7,318 nt of DNA from an uncultured Pseudomonadales bacterium (lineage in GTDB: Bacteria; Pseudomonadota; Gammaproteobacteria; Pseudomonadales; Cellvibrionaceae). Made by a program: the position numbers and the translations under genes. Positions 1-6,862 of this stretch are shown here, piece by piece. The stretch is from the NCBI GenBank assembly GCA_938048505.1, contig CALIUX010000038.1:1-7318 (forward strand), in the 5' to 3' direction. The notes below the pieces were generated by a model. The model made no database searches. It was not told the DNA's origin and was given only the letters and a program-made list of their open reading frames with translations. Numbering within the stretch: position 1 is the stretch's first letter; the number at the start of each line of letters is the position of its first letter.

Positions 1-15
1 TCAATCAGCTCATTA

Positions 16-2616
16 TTATTGCGCGGGCACTTTAAATGGCTTAGTGAGCAAAATCAGTTGCGGCAGTAATAATAGCGCGCCCGACAATGCGGCCAGCATG
101 GCAAAGCCCGTTAAAACACCAAAATAAATAGTAGGAATAAATTGCGATAGCACCATGATGCCAAAGCCAAAGATAATAATAATCGAGGTGTAATACATCG
201 CCCGCCCAATGGAGCGATGAGCACGATGCATTGCAGCCATATACTCCCCGTCTTTGGCTAACTCCGTTTTAAAGCGGTGGATGTAATGGATGGTATCGTC
301 TACACCAATACCGACTGTAATCGCGGCAATAGTAATGGTCATCATATCCAAGGGAATCCCAGCAATCCCCATTACACCTAAGATTGATGCAGCGGCCAGC
401 ATATTCGGGATAATTGCCACAATCGCGATTAACAGACTACGGAACAGCAATAAGAACATAATGCCAATACCGAGAAAGACCGCCCCTAGCGTCACAATCT
501 GGGAACTAAAAAGGCTTTGTAGCATATTGTTGTACAACACTAACAAACCGCTGTAACGAATATGATCGCCATCAACACCCTGCATTTGGCTGATATCGCG
601 CCGAATACGGTCTACTAATTCTGCGCGCTGTAAGCCTGGATAAGTATCAATAATGCGCATGGTAATACGTGTTTGATCAGACTGCGTATCAAGATAAGGC
701 GAAACCAGCACCTGACTCACATCATCAGATAATGAACGCTCCATCAAGGCTAGCTCAAAATTATTCAAACTCCCATTGATGTCTTTACCCACTTTATAGA
801 GGGTCGCAAGGGACTGCACTTTCCCTACTTCAGGCAAAGCATCGAGGTAATCGGTGATTTGTTCAACAAGCTGTAAGCCCGCTACGGTCATCCAAACGCT
901 TTTTTGGCTTTGGCTACTCCCCGAGCTGCCCTCTTCTGCAAAAGCATCCAGCTCACCAAATTCATCGCTGTCATCTAAGCCAAACTCATCTTCAGGGGCC
1001 GCTGCATCACTAAAAGGATCTTCTTCCACTTCACCAAAGGGGTCATCTTCTTCAGCTGTCGCTTCAAATTCTACAGAAGAAACCTGCAATGCCGTTGCGG
1101 CTTCTGGCGATAACACAATATCCAGAGAGGTGGTGCCACCGAGCTTTTGATCAATGAGGGTTAAACCTTGATAAATTTCTGTTTTTTCGTGGAAGTAGTC
1201 AACAAACCGGTTTTCAACCTGCAGGCGTGAGATCCCCCAAACGCTTGCAGCTAAAACAACCAGTGCCAATAGCAACACACCATTACCCAGCTTTTCAACG
1301 GCTTGCGCGCAATAGGCTGTTAAGGGCTTACGCGAAACAGACGCTTGAACATGGGTAAGGTTTTCGCGTGGCAGCAATACCAATACCGCAGGCAGTAATG
1401 CAAAGGCTAAAAATAACGCGAAGACTAGGCCGATTGTCATCATCCAGCCAAAATCCATCACAGGGCGAATATCACTAATCACTAATGATACAAAGGCCAC
1501 AATTGTGGTGAGTGCAGTGTAGAGACAAGGTTTGATCATGTAATGGCAGGCGGCAAAGACGACTTCTTTCTGCGTCCAATCTGGGTTCTCTGCCGCATAT
1601 TCGCGATAACGCACAACCAAGTGAATAATAATTGCCAAAGCAATAATCAGAAGCAATGCGACAAAGTTAGAGGAGATAACCGTTAAATGCCAATCAGCCC
1701 AACAAATAAGCCCCAGCGTAATAACAACCGCACTCACGCAAGTCATTAAAGGCAATATCACAAAACGAGGCGAACGAAAGATCACACCAAGCACTAACAC
1801 CATAAAAGCCAGTGCTGCGCCGCCAAAAACCACTAAATCTTTACGAATGAAAGAGATCATATCAGCGGTAATCATGGTGACACCGCCAACATAAATCTGC
1901 GCACCATCTTGATAACGCGCAACGACTTCTCGCACCGCCTCTACACGATCATGAGAGGCTTTTGCTGCGGCAACACGGTAGTCTAAAAACGCTTTGCTCA
2001 CGCGATCCAGCTCTGCTTGATCAGCAGACGATAGAGGGCCTTGTTTTTGCTTGGCTCGCCAATCATCGCGCTGCGTCACAAGGTCAATATAACCGCGATC
2101 AACGCCAATATTTAACTGCAAGGCCGTTGTTTGCGCATCAGGCCCCAAGATCATCTTACGGTAGATAGGGCTTTCTAGGAATTCTGCTTTGGCCAGCTCT
2201 CGGTCAACTGTACTATCAGATAACTGTCTTGGCTCCTTAGCCATTTCACGCAAGCTGCGCTTAGGGCTATATAAAAGTGGCACATTGAGTATGCTATTGA
2301 CAGAGGTCACCCCTTGAATTCCTGCCAAGTCATCATGTAGCTTTTGTAGATGATTAAGGGCTTTCTCTTCAAATAAAGGACTGTCGGGTGTATAGGTCAC
2401 CACTAAAAAGTCGCCGCTATTATACTGCTGACTCATCTCACGAAAGTAATCAAGATCAGTATCACGCTCCAGCGTCAGCGATTCCGACGAGGCATCCAAA
2501 CGCAATTTAGGCAAACCGGCAATGGAGCCTATCAGTACCAAAGCAACAACGGCTAAAACCCAGCGAGGATGGTTAAGAATAATGTTGAGCCAACCAGAGG
2601 CTATTCGATCAATCAT
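16..2616 (-). CDS. RND-superfamily (MMPL/SSD-type) inner-membrane exporter
   Basis: This 866-residue protein has the two-fold RND plan. TM1 lies at about 17-36, followed by a periplasmic loop to about 259, then TM2-TM6 at about 260-415. TM7 (about 446-463) is followed by a second periplasmic loop, and TM8-TM12 span about 705-856. The TM10 motif GVDDTIH (771-777) has the paired acidic residues typical of proton-driven RND proteins. The matching TM4 site keeps only the histidine (H332), with A328 and I329 replacing the acids. An acidic insert with repeated DPF/DEF motifs occupies 522-563 in the second periplasmic loop. The start is supported by AAGGA at 2622-2626, five bases before ATG. In-frame stops TAA, TAA and TGA follow the last codon. 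The length and lack of an obvious adaptor fit the COG1033-type 'predicted exporter' group (lipid or hydrophobic cargo) better than AcrB-type drug pumps of about 1,000 residues. The substrate is unknown. Confidence 0.93.
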   Translation of the reverse strand: MIDRIASGWLNIILNHPRWVLAVVALVLIGSIAGLPKLRLDASSESLTLERDTDLDYFREMSQQYNSGDFLVVTYTPDSPLFEEKALNHLQKLHDDLAGIQGVTSVNSILNVPLLYSPKRSLREMAKEPRQLSDSTVDRELAKAEFLESPIYRKMILGPDAQTTALQLNIGVDRGYIDLVTQRDDWRAKQKQGPLSSADQAELDRVSKAFLDYRVAAAKASHDRVEAVREVVARYQDGAQIYVGGVTMITADMISFIRKDLVVFGGAALAFMVLVLGVIFRSPRFVILPLMTCVSAVVITLGLICWADWHLTVISSNFVALLLIIALAIIIHLVVRYREYAAENPDWTQKEVVFAACHYMIKPCLYTALTTIVAFVSLVISDIRPVMDFGWMMTIGLVFALFLAFALLPAVLVLLPRENLTHVQASVSRKPLTAYCAQAVEKLGNGVLLLALVVLAASVWGISRLQVENRFVDYFHEKTEIYQGLTLIDQKLGGTTSLDIVLSPEAATALQVSSVEFEATAEEDDPFGEVEEDPFSDAAAPEDEFGLDDSDEFGELDAFAEEGSSGSSQSQKSVWMTVAGLQLVEQITDYLDALPEVGKVQSLATLYKVGKDINGSLNNFELALMERSLSDDVSQVLVSPYLDTQSDQTRITMRIIDTYPGLQRAELVDRIRRDISQMQGVDGDHIRYSGLLVLYNNMLQSLFSSQIVTLGAVFLGIGIMFLLLFRSLLIAIVAIIPNMLAAASILGVMGIAGIPLDMMTITIAAITVGIGVDDTIHYIHRFKTELAKDGEYMAAMHRAHRSIGRAMYYTSIIIIFGFGIMVLSQFIPTIYFGVLTGFAMLAALSGALLLLPQLILLTKPFKVPAQ

Positions 2617-2640
2617 AAGAATCCTTAATTAACGGACTAA

Positions 2641-2664
2641 TACCAAGCCTGTGCAGGCTAGGTA
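2641..2664. repeat. 24-bp near-perfect inverted repeat in RND gene leader
   Basis: Reading the plus strand, the arms are TACC, one mismatched A, AGCCTG, a central TG, CAGGCT, one mismatched A, then GGTA. Twenty of 24 bases match the reverse complement. It lies 25-48 bases upstream of the RND start codon. In the minus-strand transcript it could fold into a GC-rich hairpin with a four-base loop just before the Shine-Dalgarno. On DNA it has the size and symmetry of a dimeric repressor operator, such as a TetR-family site. No T-tract follows, so it is not an intrinsic terminator. Confidence 0.8.
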
Positions 2665-2699
2665 ACGATGCAGACAGCAAAGACACGGGAATGTCTCAT
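2658..2699 (-). CDS. Possible 13-residue leader peptide upstream of RND exporter
   Basis: A minus-strand ATG at 2699-2697 opens a frame of 13 codons (MRHSRVFAVCIVT), ending in TAG at 2660-2658. GAGG at 2708-2705 lies five bases before the ATG, which is a good Shine-Dalgarno distance. The stop codon falls inside the 5' arm of the 24-bp inverted repeat, and the RND start follows 41 bases after it. That geometry resembles leader-peptide control, where a ribosome at the end of the leader changes folding of the downstream RNA. The peptide has no run of a single amino acid that would name an attenuation signal. A frame this short can arise by chance, so the call is tentative. Confidence 0.25.
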   Translation of the reverse strand: MRHSRVFAVCIVT

Positions 2700-2802
2700 A
2701 GGACCCTCTTAAATTCAATGAAACATGCTCAGGAATGTAAAAAGTAAGTTTCAGCGTGATTTAAATAGAATTTTTATCCAACACTTGTCGTCTTAAAGGT
2801 TA

Positions 2803-2816
2803 TTATGTACGTTATA
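2803..2816 (+). repeat. TTATGT-A-CGTTATA element, copy 1
   Basis: This 14-base element is nearly repeated at 2929-2943, with one base inserted in the middle of the second copy. It contains the self-complementary GTAC and ACGT cores and overlaps the 8-base palindrome GTTATAAC (2811-2818). It also overlaps CATAAT on the minus strand (2802-2807), a possible -10 for the RND gene. It could be a regulator site, or chance similarity in AT-rich DNA. Confidence 0.35.
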
Positions 2817-2916
2817 ACAACAATAGTCCTAATAAATATAAGTATAGACTGAAGGCGCTAAAAACAGGCCGCCATGCATTCGCGAGACGGCCCCGTATTC
2901 AACGGTATTAGACGCT

Positions 2917-2945
2917 TTAATTTTACTGTTATGTGACGTTATACT
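2917..2945 (+). promoter_or_regulatory. Weak candidate promoter for the FHA gene
   Basis: The -10 candidate TATACT (2940-2945) matches the sigma-70 consensus at five of six positions. At 17 bases spacing the -35 would be TTAATT (2917-2922), only three of six. Transcription would start near 2952, giving a leader of about 16 bases that still includes the ribosome binding site. An alternative is ATAACA, 17 bases, TATAAG further upstream in the AT-rich stretch near 2813-2841. Confidence 0.3.
2929..2943 (+). repeat. TTATGT-GA-CGTTATA element, copy 2
   Basis: This is the second copy of the element at 2803-2816, with the spacer changed from A to GA. It overlaps the candidate -10 hexamer of the FHA gene, a position where a bound repressor could block transcription. 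Confidence 0.35.
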
Positions 2946-2957
2946 TGCTCACATTGC

Positions 2958-2962
2958 AGAGG
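2958..2962 (+). promoter_or_regulatory. Ribosome binding site deciding the FHA gene start
   Basis: AGAGG lies five bases before ATG at 2968. The in-frame GTG at 2962-2964 shares its first base with this Shine-Dalgarno, so it could not use it. The ATG is therefore the better start, making the protein two residues shorter than a GTG-initiated reading. Confidence 0.7.
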
Positions 2963-2967
2963 TGAAA

Positions 2968-3795
2968 ATGCTAAAACTACAACTCAATAACACCCCCAAA
3001 GAAACCGTTTGGGTGGTTGATAAAAATTTTACAATTGGGCGATCACAAGAAAACCATTTAATTCTTGATGATGACTCAGTCAGCCCTCAGCATGCAAAAA
3101 TTGTCAGTTCTGAATACGGCTTTACACTGCGTGAGCTGAGCGGCAACGACAATACCATCGTCAATGGTAGCGTTATTAAGCAGCGTGATGTGTACTATGG
3201 TGACAAAATCAAAGTCGGTGATATTGAAATCACACTCATTGACCCATCAAAAGAAGAAAAGAGTTATGACTGGTCACTCGTAGCCTACTCTAGCGCATTA
3301 TCGGGCCAAGAATTCCCCTTGCACTTTAATCATGAAGGGTATGTTACCTTAGGCCGAGGTAAAAAGTGTGATGTCGCCTTCCCGGGCACCCACCTTTCTA
3401 AAGAACATGCAAAGTTTCATCTTTCACCAAGAGGCCTGCACGTTACCGATCTACAGTCAGATAATGGGATTTTTGTTGACGAGGAACGGGTGACAGAGAC
3501 CACGTTACTACCCGGTGATAAAATCAGGTTGGATGTCTATAACTTTTATGTTTGCGGGCCAGAAAAATGCAAGTTCGCCAATATGCGAGAAGGGGATGAG
3601 TTAAGCGGCAGCCAAGATAAGCCTCACTGCACCACGTCAACATCAGGCGAAAAGCACTGGGCGATTCGCCCAACGTCACCCGGGAATCGGTCTGATGCCG
3701 AGCAAGATTCACCCAAAATCTCTATTTGGGTATACCTTTTTAGCATTGTAATGATTGGGCTACTGATTGGCCTCAGTGCATACTTGCTTTTATGA
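2968..3795 (+). CDS. Tail-anchored protein with two FHA domains
   Basis: The 275-residue product carries two forkhead-associated domains, which bind phosphothreonine peptides. FHA1 (about 10-92) shows G24-R25, S39-x-x-H42 and a terminal N66-G67. FHA2 (about 115-197) shows G129-R130, S144-x-x-H147 and N166-G167, but ends with D171-E172 where many FHA domains have a second Asn-Gly. A polar, probably disordered linker (about 200-249) leads to one hydrophobic segment (251-275) that finishes the protein, so the FHA domains should sit in the cytoplasm on a C-terminal anchor. There is no kinase, phosphatase or type VI secretion gene in the window to name a partner. It faces gspB tail to tail, hinting at but not proving a link with type II secretion. 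No family name beyond FHA is recognised. Confidence 0.88.
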   Translation: MLKLQLNNTPKETVWVVDKNFTIGRSQENHLILDDDSVSPQHAKIVSSEYGFTLRELSGNDNTIVNGSVIKQRDVYYGDKIKVGDIEITLIDPSKEEKSYDWSLVAYSSALSGQEFPLHFNHEGYVTLGRGKKCDVAFPGTHLSKEHAKFHLSPRGLHVTDLQSDNGIFVDEERVTETTLLPGDKIRLDVYNFYVCGPEKCKFANMREGDELSGSQDKPHCTTSTSGEKHWAIRPTSPGNRSDAEQDSPKISIWVYLFSIVMIGLLIGLSAYLLL

Positions 3796-3822
3796 TATGC
3801 ATGATTAAAAGCGCATGTTTTT
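3795..3822 (+). terminator. Weak possible terminator after the FHA gene
   Basis: ATATGC (3795-3800) can pair with GCATGT (3813-3818), including one T-G wobble, across a 12-base loop, and a run of five T (3818-3822) follows. The stem is short and AT-rich and begins in the stop codon, so it is a marginal intrinsic terminator. The rest of the convergent gap to 3883 shows no stronger hairpin on either strand. Confidence 0.3.
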
Positions 3823-3883
3823 CCAATACGTACTTCTCACCAAGTTCTTTTCATCAAGTCACTTACTGTTCGCCCTCTTACTA

Positions 3884-4852
3884 TTAACCCTGAACCCAGC
3901 TACTTAATGCAGCAAGCTGAAAAGGCTTTTTCAAATACGTTAAAATCAATGCCTCTTGAGTAATCTCATCAATGACCAAATCGGCAGCAATCGTATCGCC
4001 TTTGCGGTAGGTTTTGCCGTTAATAATCACTGCTGACGCCTTGGGCGAGTAAATATGATTTTGGTACATCAGTGTTGGAATACGCTCTTGAAAGCTTTCT
4101 GGTAACTGGTGCAAAAAAGGGATGTTAGCGTAAGGGTTGGCCGGTTCCGAGGGCTTATCATCCACTTGTTTCTGTGTTTCTTTCCATAAATCCTGTAATT
4201 CTTGATCTGATACTAAAGGCGTCGTGTTACTCGCAGAGGGAACTGATTGCTGGCTTAAACGCTCTGCCCGTGCAGTATTTGTCTTCGTGCGTTTAGTATT
4301 TTCTTTGCTCGCTTGCGATAACAGTGATTCTTTTTGCGAGTACAACTTTTCAATTTGCGGGTCGCGTGTACTGTTAGCTTGAGATGCCTTGATGGGAGCT
4401 TCATCCTGTTCCGCTACTTTTGCCGCTACTTTTCCCACTAGGGTATTTTCCTTTAGAGCAGAAGGGGCATGATAGAGTGTTTCTACCTCTGGCTTAACGC
4501 TGCCAACTTCTTCGTTTTCATACTGTTGGCTCTCATAGTCATTCAAGTCATTCTCTACTTGAAAGAGCTCTGAATCGGCCTTGATATCAGGCTGATCAAA
4601 CTCGGCGTGGTATTCCATTTCATGGCCTGTTGCATGAAAGTCATACTGGGGGCTTTGAGACTTCACTAAAAAGAATAGAAGTACCATGATGACCGTTAGC
4701 AGTAAGCAGACTAATGCAAACAGCGCCCATATTGGCACCACTGCGTAATCGGCCGATTTCAATTCAGGGTGAACCGTTTGTAAATCGGGTACAGCATCTT
4801 GCGTATCTCGCTGACGATCTGCTTTATCGAGTGCGTCTAAAATCAATGACAT
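3884..4852 (-). CDS. gspB: Type II secretion assembly protein GspB (ExeB/PulB family)
   Basis: The 322-residue protein has the standard GspB plan. A short cytoplasmic N-terminus opens with MSLILDALDKADRQR, close to the MSxILDALxKxExxR pattern of the family. One transmembrane segment lies at about 39-63, and a long charged periplasmic linker follows (about 64-238, rich in Glu, Gln, Ser and Lys). The conserved C-terminal domain (about 240-322) starts at IPFLHQLPESFQ and includes INGKTYRKGDTI and the final aromatic SSWVQG. GspB works with GspA to help the outer-membrane secretin (GspD) multimerise and cross the peptidoglycan. It follows gspA after 11 bases, so the two should be one transcript. 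The linker is low in complexity and likely variable between species. Two consecutive stops, TAA and TAG, close the frame. Confidence 0.92.
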   Translation of the reverse strand: MSLILDALDKADRQRDTQDAVPDLQTVHPELKSADYAVVPIWALFALVCLLLTVIMVLLFFLVKSQSPQYDFHATGHEMEYHAEFDQPDIKADSELFQVENDLNDYESQQYENEEVGSVKPEVETLYHAPSALKENTLVGKVAAKVAEQDEAPIKASQANSTRDPQIEKLYSQKESLLSQASKENTKRTKTNTARAERLSQQSVPSASNTTPLVSDQELQDLWKETQKQVDDKPSEPANPYANIPFLHQLPESFQERIPTLMYQNHIYSPKASAVIINGKTYRKGDTIAADLVIDEITQEALILTYLKKPFQLAALSSWVQG

Positions 4853-4858
4853 CTGAAT

Positions 4859-4865
4859 ACCTCCT
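4859..4865 (-). promoter_or_regulatory. Strong gspB ribosome binding site overlapping the gspA stop
   Basis: AGGAGGT on the minus strand is nearly a full anti-16S match and lies six bases before the gspB ATG. It shares two bases with the gspA TAG (4866-4864), so a ribosome ending gspA stops on the gspB initiation site. This supports translational coupling. Confidence 0.85.
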
Positions 4866-6789
4866 ACCCAATATCAGCAGTATTGTGCGCAGTAAATGCT
4901 GCATCCACAGCAGTATCCGTCACACTAACCTTAGGTTTGCTTTGCTCAACGGAGCTTCGAACCTTCGATTCTTGGTTTTCAGAGCTATCACCGTTGAGAT
5001 CTTTATTTTCAATTTCAGAATCTAGGCTCTCAGGCACTAGTAAAGGCTGTTCACGTCCAAGTGCTTCATTTAGCCGAAGGAAGGTTTGTAAGCCCGCCAA
5101 GCCATCGGCAATCAAGCCATTCTGTTTTTGAAACAATTTCACACGACGCTCAAGGGGGCCGTTAAAGCGGTTAGTGGCTAAAGGCGCAGCCTGCTGATCA
5201 AGCTCTGCAAAGGCTTTTGCGAGCCAGGTAACAATGGGGCCTGTAGAACCTACGCCAATAGCAGCTTTAAAGAGATCGGGGCGCTGCCAGATGATTACAT
5301 ACTCCCCTGTCCACAAAACCCCCAACTCATCTTGGCTAATCAAATGCTGCTTGCCTTCATACAAAAGCGTTGCTTCATTTTCATCCATCGCAATAAGCGT
5401 GGCATAGGCAATATGTTTTGATGGCATATTGAGCGTCAACACAGCGGGGCGGTTAGTCGCTAAAAAATCTTGCCAGGTGGTCGCTTCAAGCGTTTCACAA
5501 TAAAGGCCTCTTTTAGCCGCTAACCAGCAAGGGTAAATTGCCGTTTGCTCATCCACTCCCAAATGTTGCAGTAGGGTTTTAACGGCTGTTTCTTTTTGTT
5601 TGGTAACGAGCTTATTCAGAGGTCTTTTGGCGTTAACCGATGTTGTGGGTTTGATCTGACCAGAATTAGCATCATTTGTTTGCTGATCACCCCACTCTCC
5701 TGCCGAACCCGACAGGTTATCGCGTCTATTGCTGTCTAGGCCGCCATTCTTTGTATTCACCTGCGGTTGTGAAGCCTGCTGAATATTGTCAGTGGACGTC
5801 AGGCTTGATTCTGGCACACCGGAAAAATCCAACGCTGCCGCACCAGAACGATATTCGGGTTCGCGCGTTGCTAACAGCCATATCAGTATCGCTAAGATCA
5901 AAACAACCAACACCGCACTACAGCTATAAATCAGCGGTTTAATCAATGATCGTGAGGATTTAAAGGCTTTTTCCCTTGGGTCACCCAATGCTTCTTCAGT
6001 GGCCTGCTTACAAATAGCGCTATCAACAGAAGTGGATTCTTGAGAGTAAGCCCCAAGCAGCATTCGATCACATAAAATATTAATCAAACGCGGAATGCCG
6101 CCACTAATCGCATGGACTTTTTTGACTACACTCGCAGGAAAAGGGTCTCGGCCGGGTGGCATCCCTGCGACTGATAAACGGTGCCGAATATACGCTCCGG
6201 TTTCGTCTTGGGTCAGGGGCCTAAGATGATAGCGTGCCGTAATACGTTGAGATAACTGCCTGAGAGCTGGCTTAGCCAATAATTCATTCAATTCTGGTTG
6301 GCCCACCAGAATGATTTGTAGCATTTTTTGGGTATGGCTTTCTAAATTGGTGAGTAGCCTTATTTGCTCTAGTGTTGATATACGAAGCAATTGCGCTTCA
6401 TCGATCAACACAATACTGTTACGTCCATTACTGTGGTTTTCGAGTAAAAAGGCATAAAGCTTGTCATTTAATGACTTAATACTACTAGCCTGCTCATCAT
6501 ACTCAACGCCAAATTCATCACAGATACTGCGCATGAGATCCAGCTCATCAGACGCAGGGTTCATGATCATCGCTACATCAGCATTGGCGGGCAATTGCTC
6601 TAACAAACAACGAATGGTTGTGGTTTTACCCGTTCCCACCTCGCCCGTTAGCATCACAAAGCCACCGCTATTCACACCATACAAAAGGTGAGCGAGTGCC
6701 TCACGGTGTTGTGCGCTCATATACATATAGCGCGGGTTAACCGCAATAGAAAAAACTTGTTCTTCAATACCGAAATACGAATGATACAT
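4864..6789 (-). CDS. gspA: Type II secretion AAA+ ATPase GspA (ExeA family)
   Basis: The 641-residue protein starts with MYHSYFGIEE and, after it, PRYMYMSAQHREALAHLLYG, the family's usual opening. The AAA+ domain (about 1-270) shows Walker A GEVGTGKTT (49-57), Walker B IVLIDEAQ (126-133), LVGQPEL (161-167, sensor-1 region) and GIPRLINILCDR (231-242, sensor-2 region). A transmembrane segment (about 286-307) exports the rest: a Gln/Asn/Ser-rich linker, a C39-peptidase-like domain (about 400-504), a peptidoglycan-binding domain (about 514-576) and a polar tail (577-641). The classical QxxxDCG signature of C39 peptidases is not visible, so that domain is probably not catalytic. With GspB it uses ATP to assist secretin insertion through the cell wall. 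It is longer than Aeromonas ExeA (about 550 residues), mainly through linker and tail. No Shine-Dalgarno precedes the ATG, but the start is fixed by family conservation and an in-frame upstream TAA. Confidence 0.94.
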   Translation of the reverse strand: MYHSYFGIEEQVFSIAVNPRYMYMSAQHREALAHLLYGVNSGGFVMLTGEVGTGKTTTIRCLLEQLPANADVAMIMNPASDELDLMRSICDEFGVEYDEQASSIKSLNDKLYAFLLENHSNGRNSIVLIDEAQLLRISTLEQIRLLTNLESHTQKMLQIILVGQPELNELLAKPALRQLSQRITARYHLRPLTQDETGAYIRHRLSVAGMPPGRDPFPASVVKKVHAISGGIPRLINILCDRMLLGAYSQESTSVDSAICKQATEEALGDPREKAFKSSRSLIKPLIYSCSAVLVVLILAILIWLLATREPEYRSGAAALDFSGVPESSLTSTDNIQQASQPQVNTKNGGLDSNRRDNLSGSAGEWGDQQTNDANSGQIKPTTSVNAKRPLNKLVTKQKETAVKTLLQHLGVDEQTAIYPCWLAAKRGLYCETLEATTWQDFLATNRPAVLTLNMPSKHIAYATLIAMDENEATLLYEGKQHLISQDELGVLWTGEYVIIWQRPDLFKAAIGVGSTGPIVTWLAKAFAELDQQAAPLATNRFNGPLERRVKLFQKQNGLIADGLAGLQTFLRLNEALGREQPLLVPESLDSEIENKDLNGDSSENQESKVRSSVEQSKPKVSVTDTAVDAAFTAHNTADIG

Positions 6790-6862
6790 AAAGGTTATCG
6801 TGTGGCTTGATTATGTAAAAGGGCAAAAACCCCCACAGAAAATAGACTAAAAGCGGTAGACA

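Larger units (their letters stand above)
2617..2961. other. Divergent intergenic region (RND exporter / FHA gene)
   Basis: This 345-base gap separates the minus-strand RND gene from the plus-strand FHA gene, so both promoters should lie here. It is clearly AT-rich between about 2755 and 2850. It contains the RND Shine-Dalgarno (2622-2626), a 24-base inverted repeat (2641-2664), a possible 13-codon leader frame (2658-2699) and two near-identical TTATGT/CGTTATA elements. A weak GGCCG/CGGCC inverted pair (2867-2871 and 2888-2892) is also present. A possible minus-strand -10, CATAAT (2802-2807), has only a poor -35. No RNA gene or full-length coding frame was seen. Confidence 0.75.

Noticed and set aside
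854..1150. Plus-strand open frame of 98 codons, rich in Ser
   Set aside because: It is antisense to the acidic, Asp/Glu-rich insert of the RND gene; the Ser-rich sequence is the shadow of those codons. The RND reading has clear family motifs.
2641..2664. Reading the 24-bp inverted repeat as an intrinsic terminator
   Set aside because: No run of T follows it on either strand; the minus-strand bases after it are TTAGTCCG.
2691..2747. 18-codon plus-strand open frame in the divergent intergenic region
   Set aside because: The only purine-rich stretch (GGGA) abuts the ATG and is too close to act as a ribosome binding site. Composition looks random, and it overlaps the better-supported minus-strand leader frame.
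2867..2892. GGCCG/CGGCC inverted pair before the FHA gene
   Set aside because: Only five pairs around a 16-base loop, with no extension; expected by chance in a GC-rich patch.
2962..2967. GTG at 2962 as the FHA gene start
   Set aside because: Its first base belongs to the only visible Shine-Dalgarno (2958-2962), which is properly spaced for the ATG at 2968 instead.
4883..5131. Plus-strand open frame opposite the gspA 3' end
   Set aside because: It is antisense to the peptidoglycan-binding domain and tail of GspA, shows no recognisable domain, and has no promoter or ribosome binding site that stands out.
6821..6836. Sigma-54-like promoter upstream of gspA (minus strand GTGGGGGTTTTTGCCC)
   Set aside because: TTGC is present, but the GG element is not at the required distance: at the correct spacing the pair reads GT. 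There is also no sign of an enhancer site.
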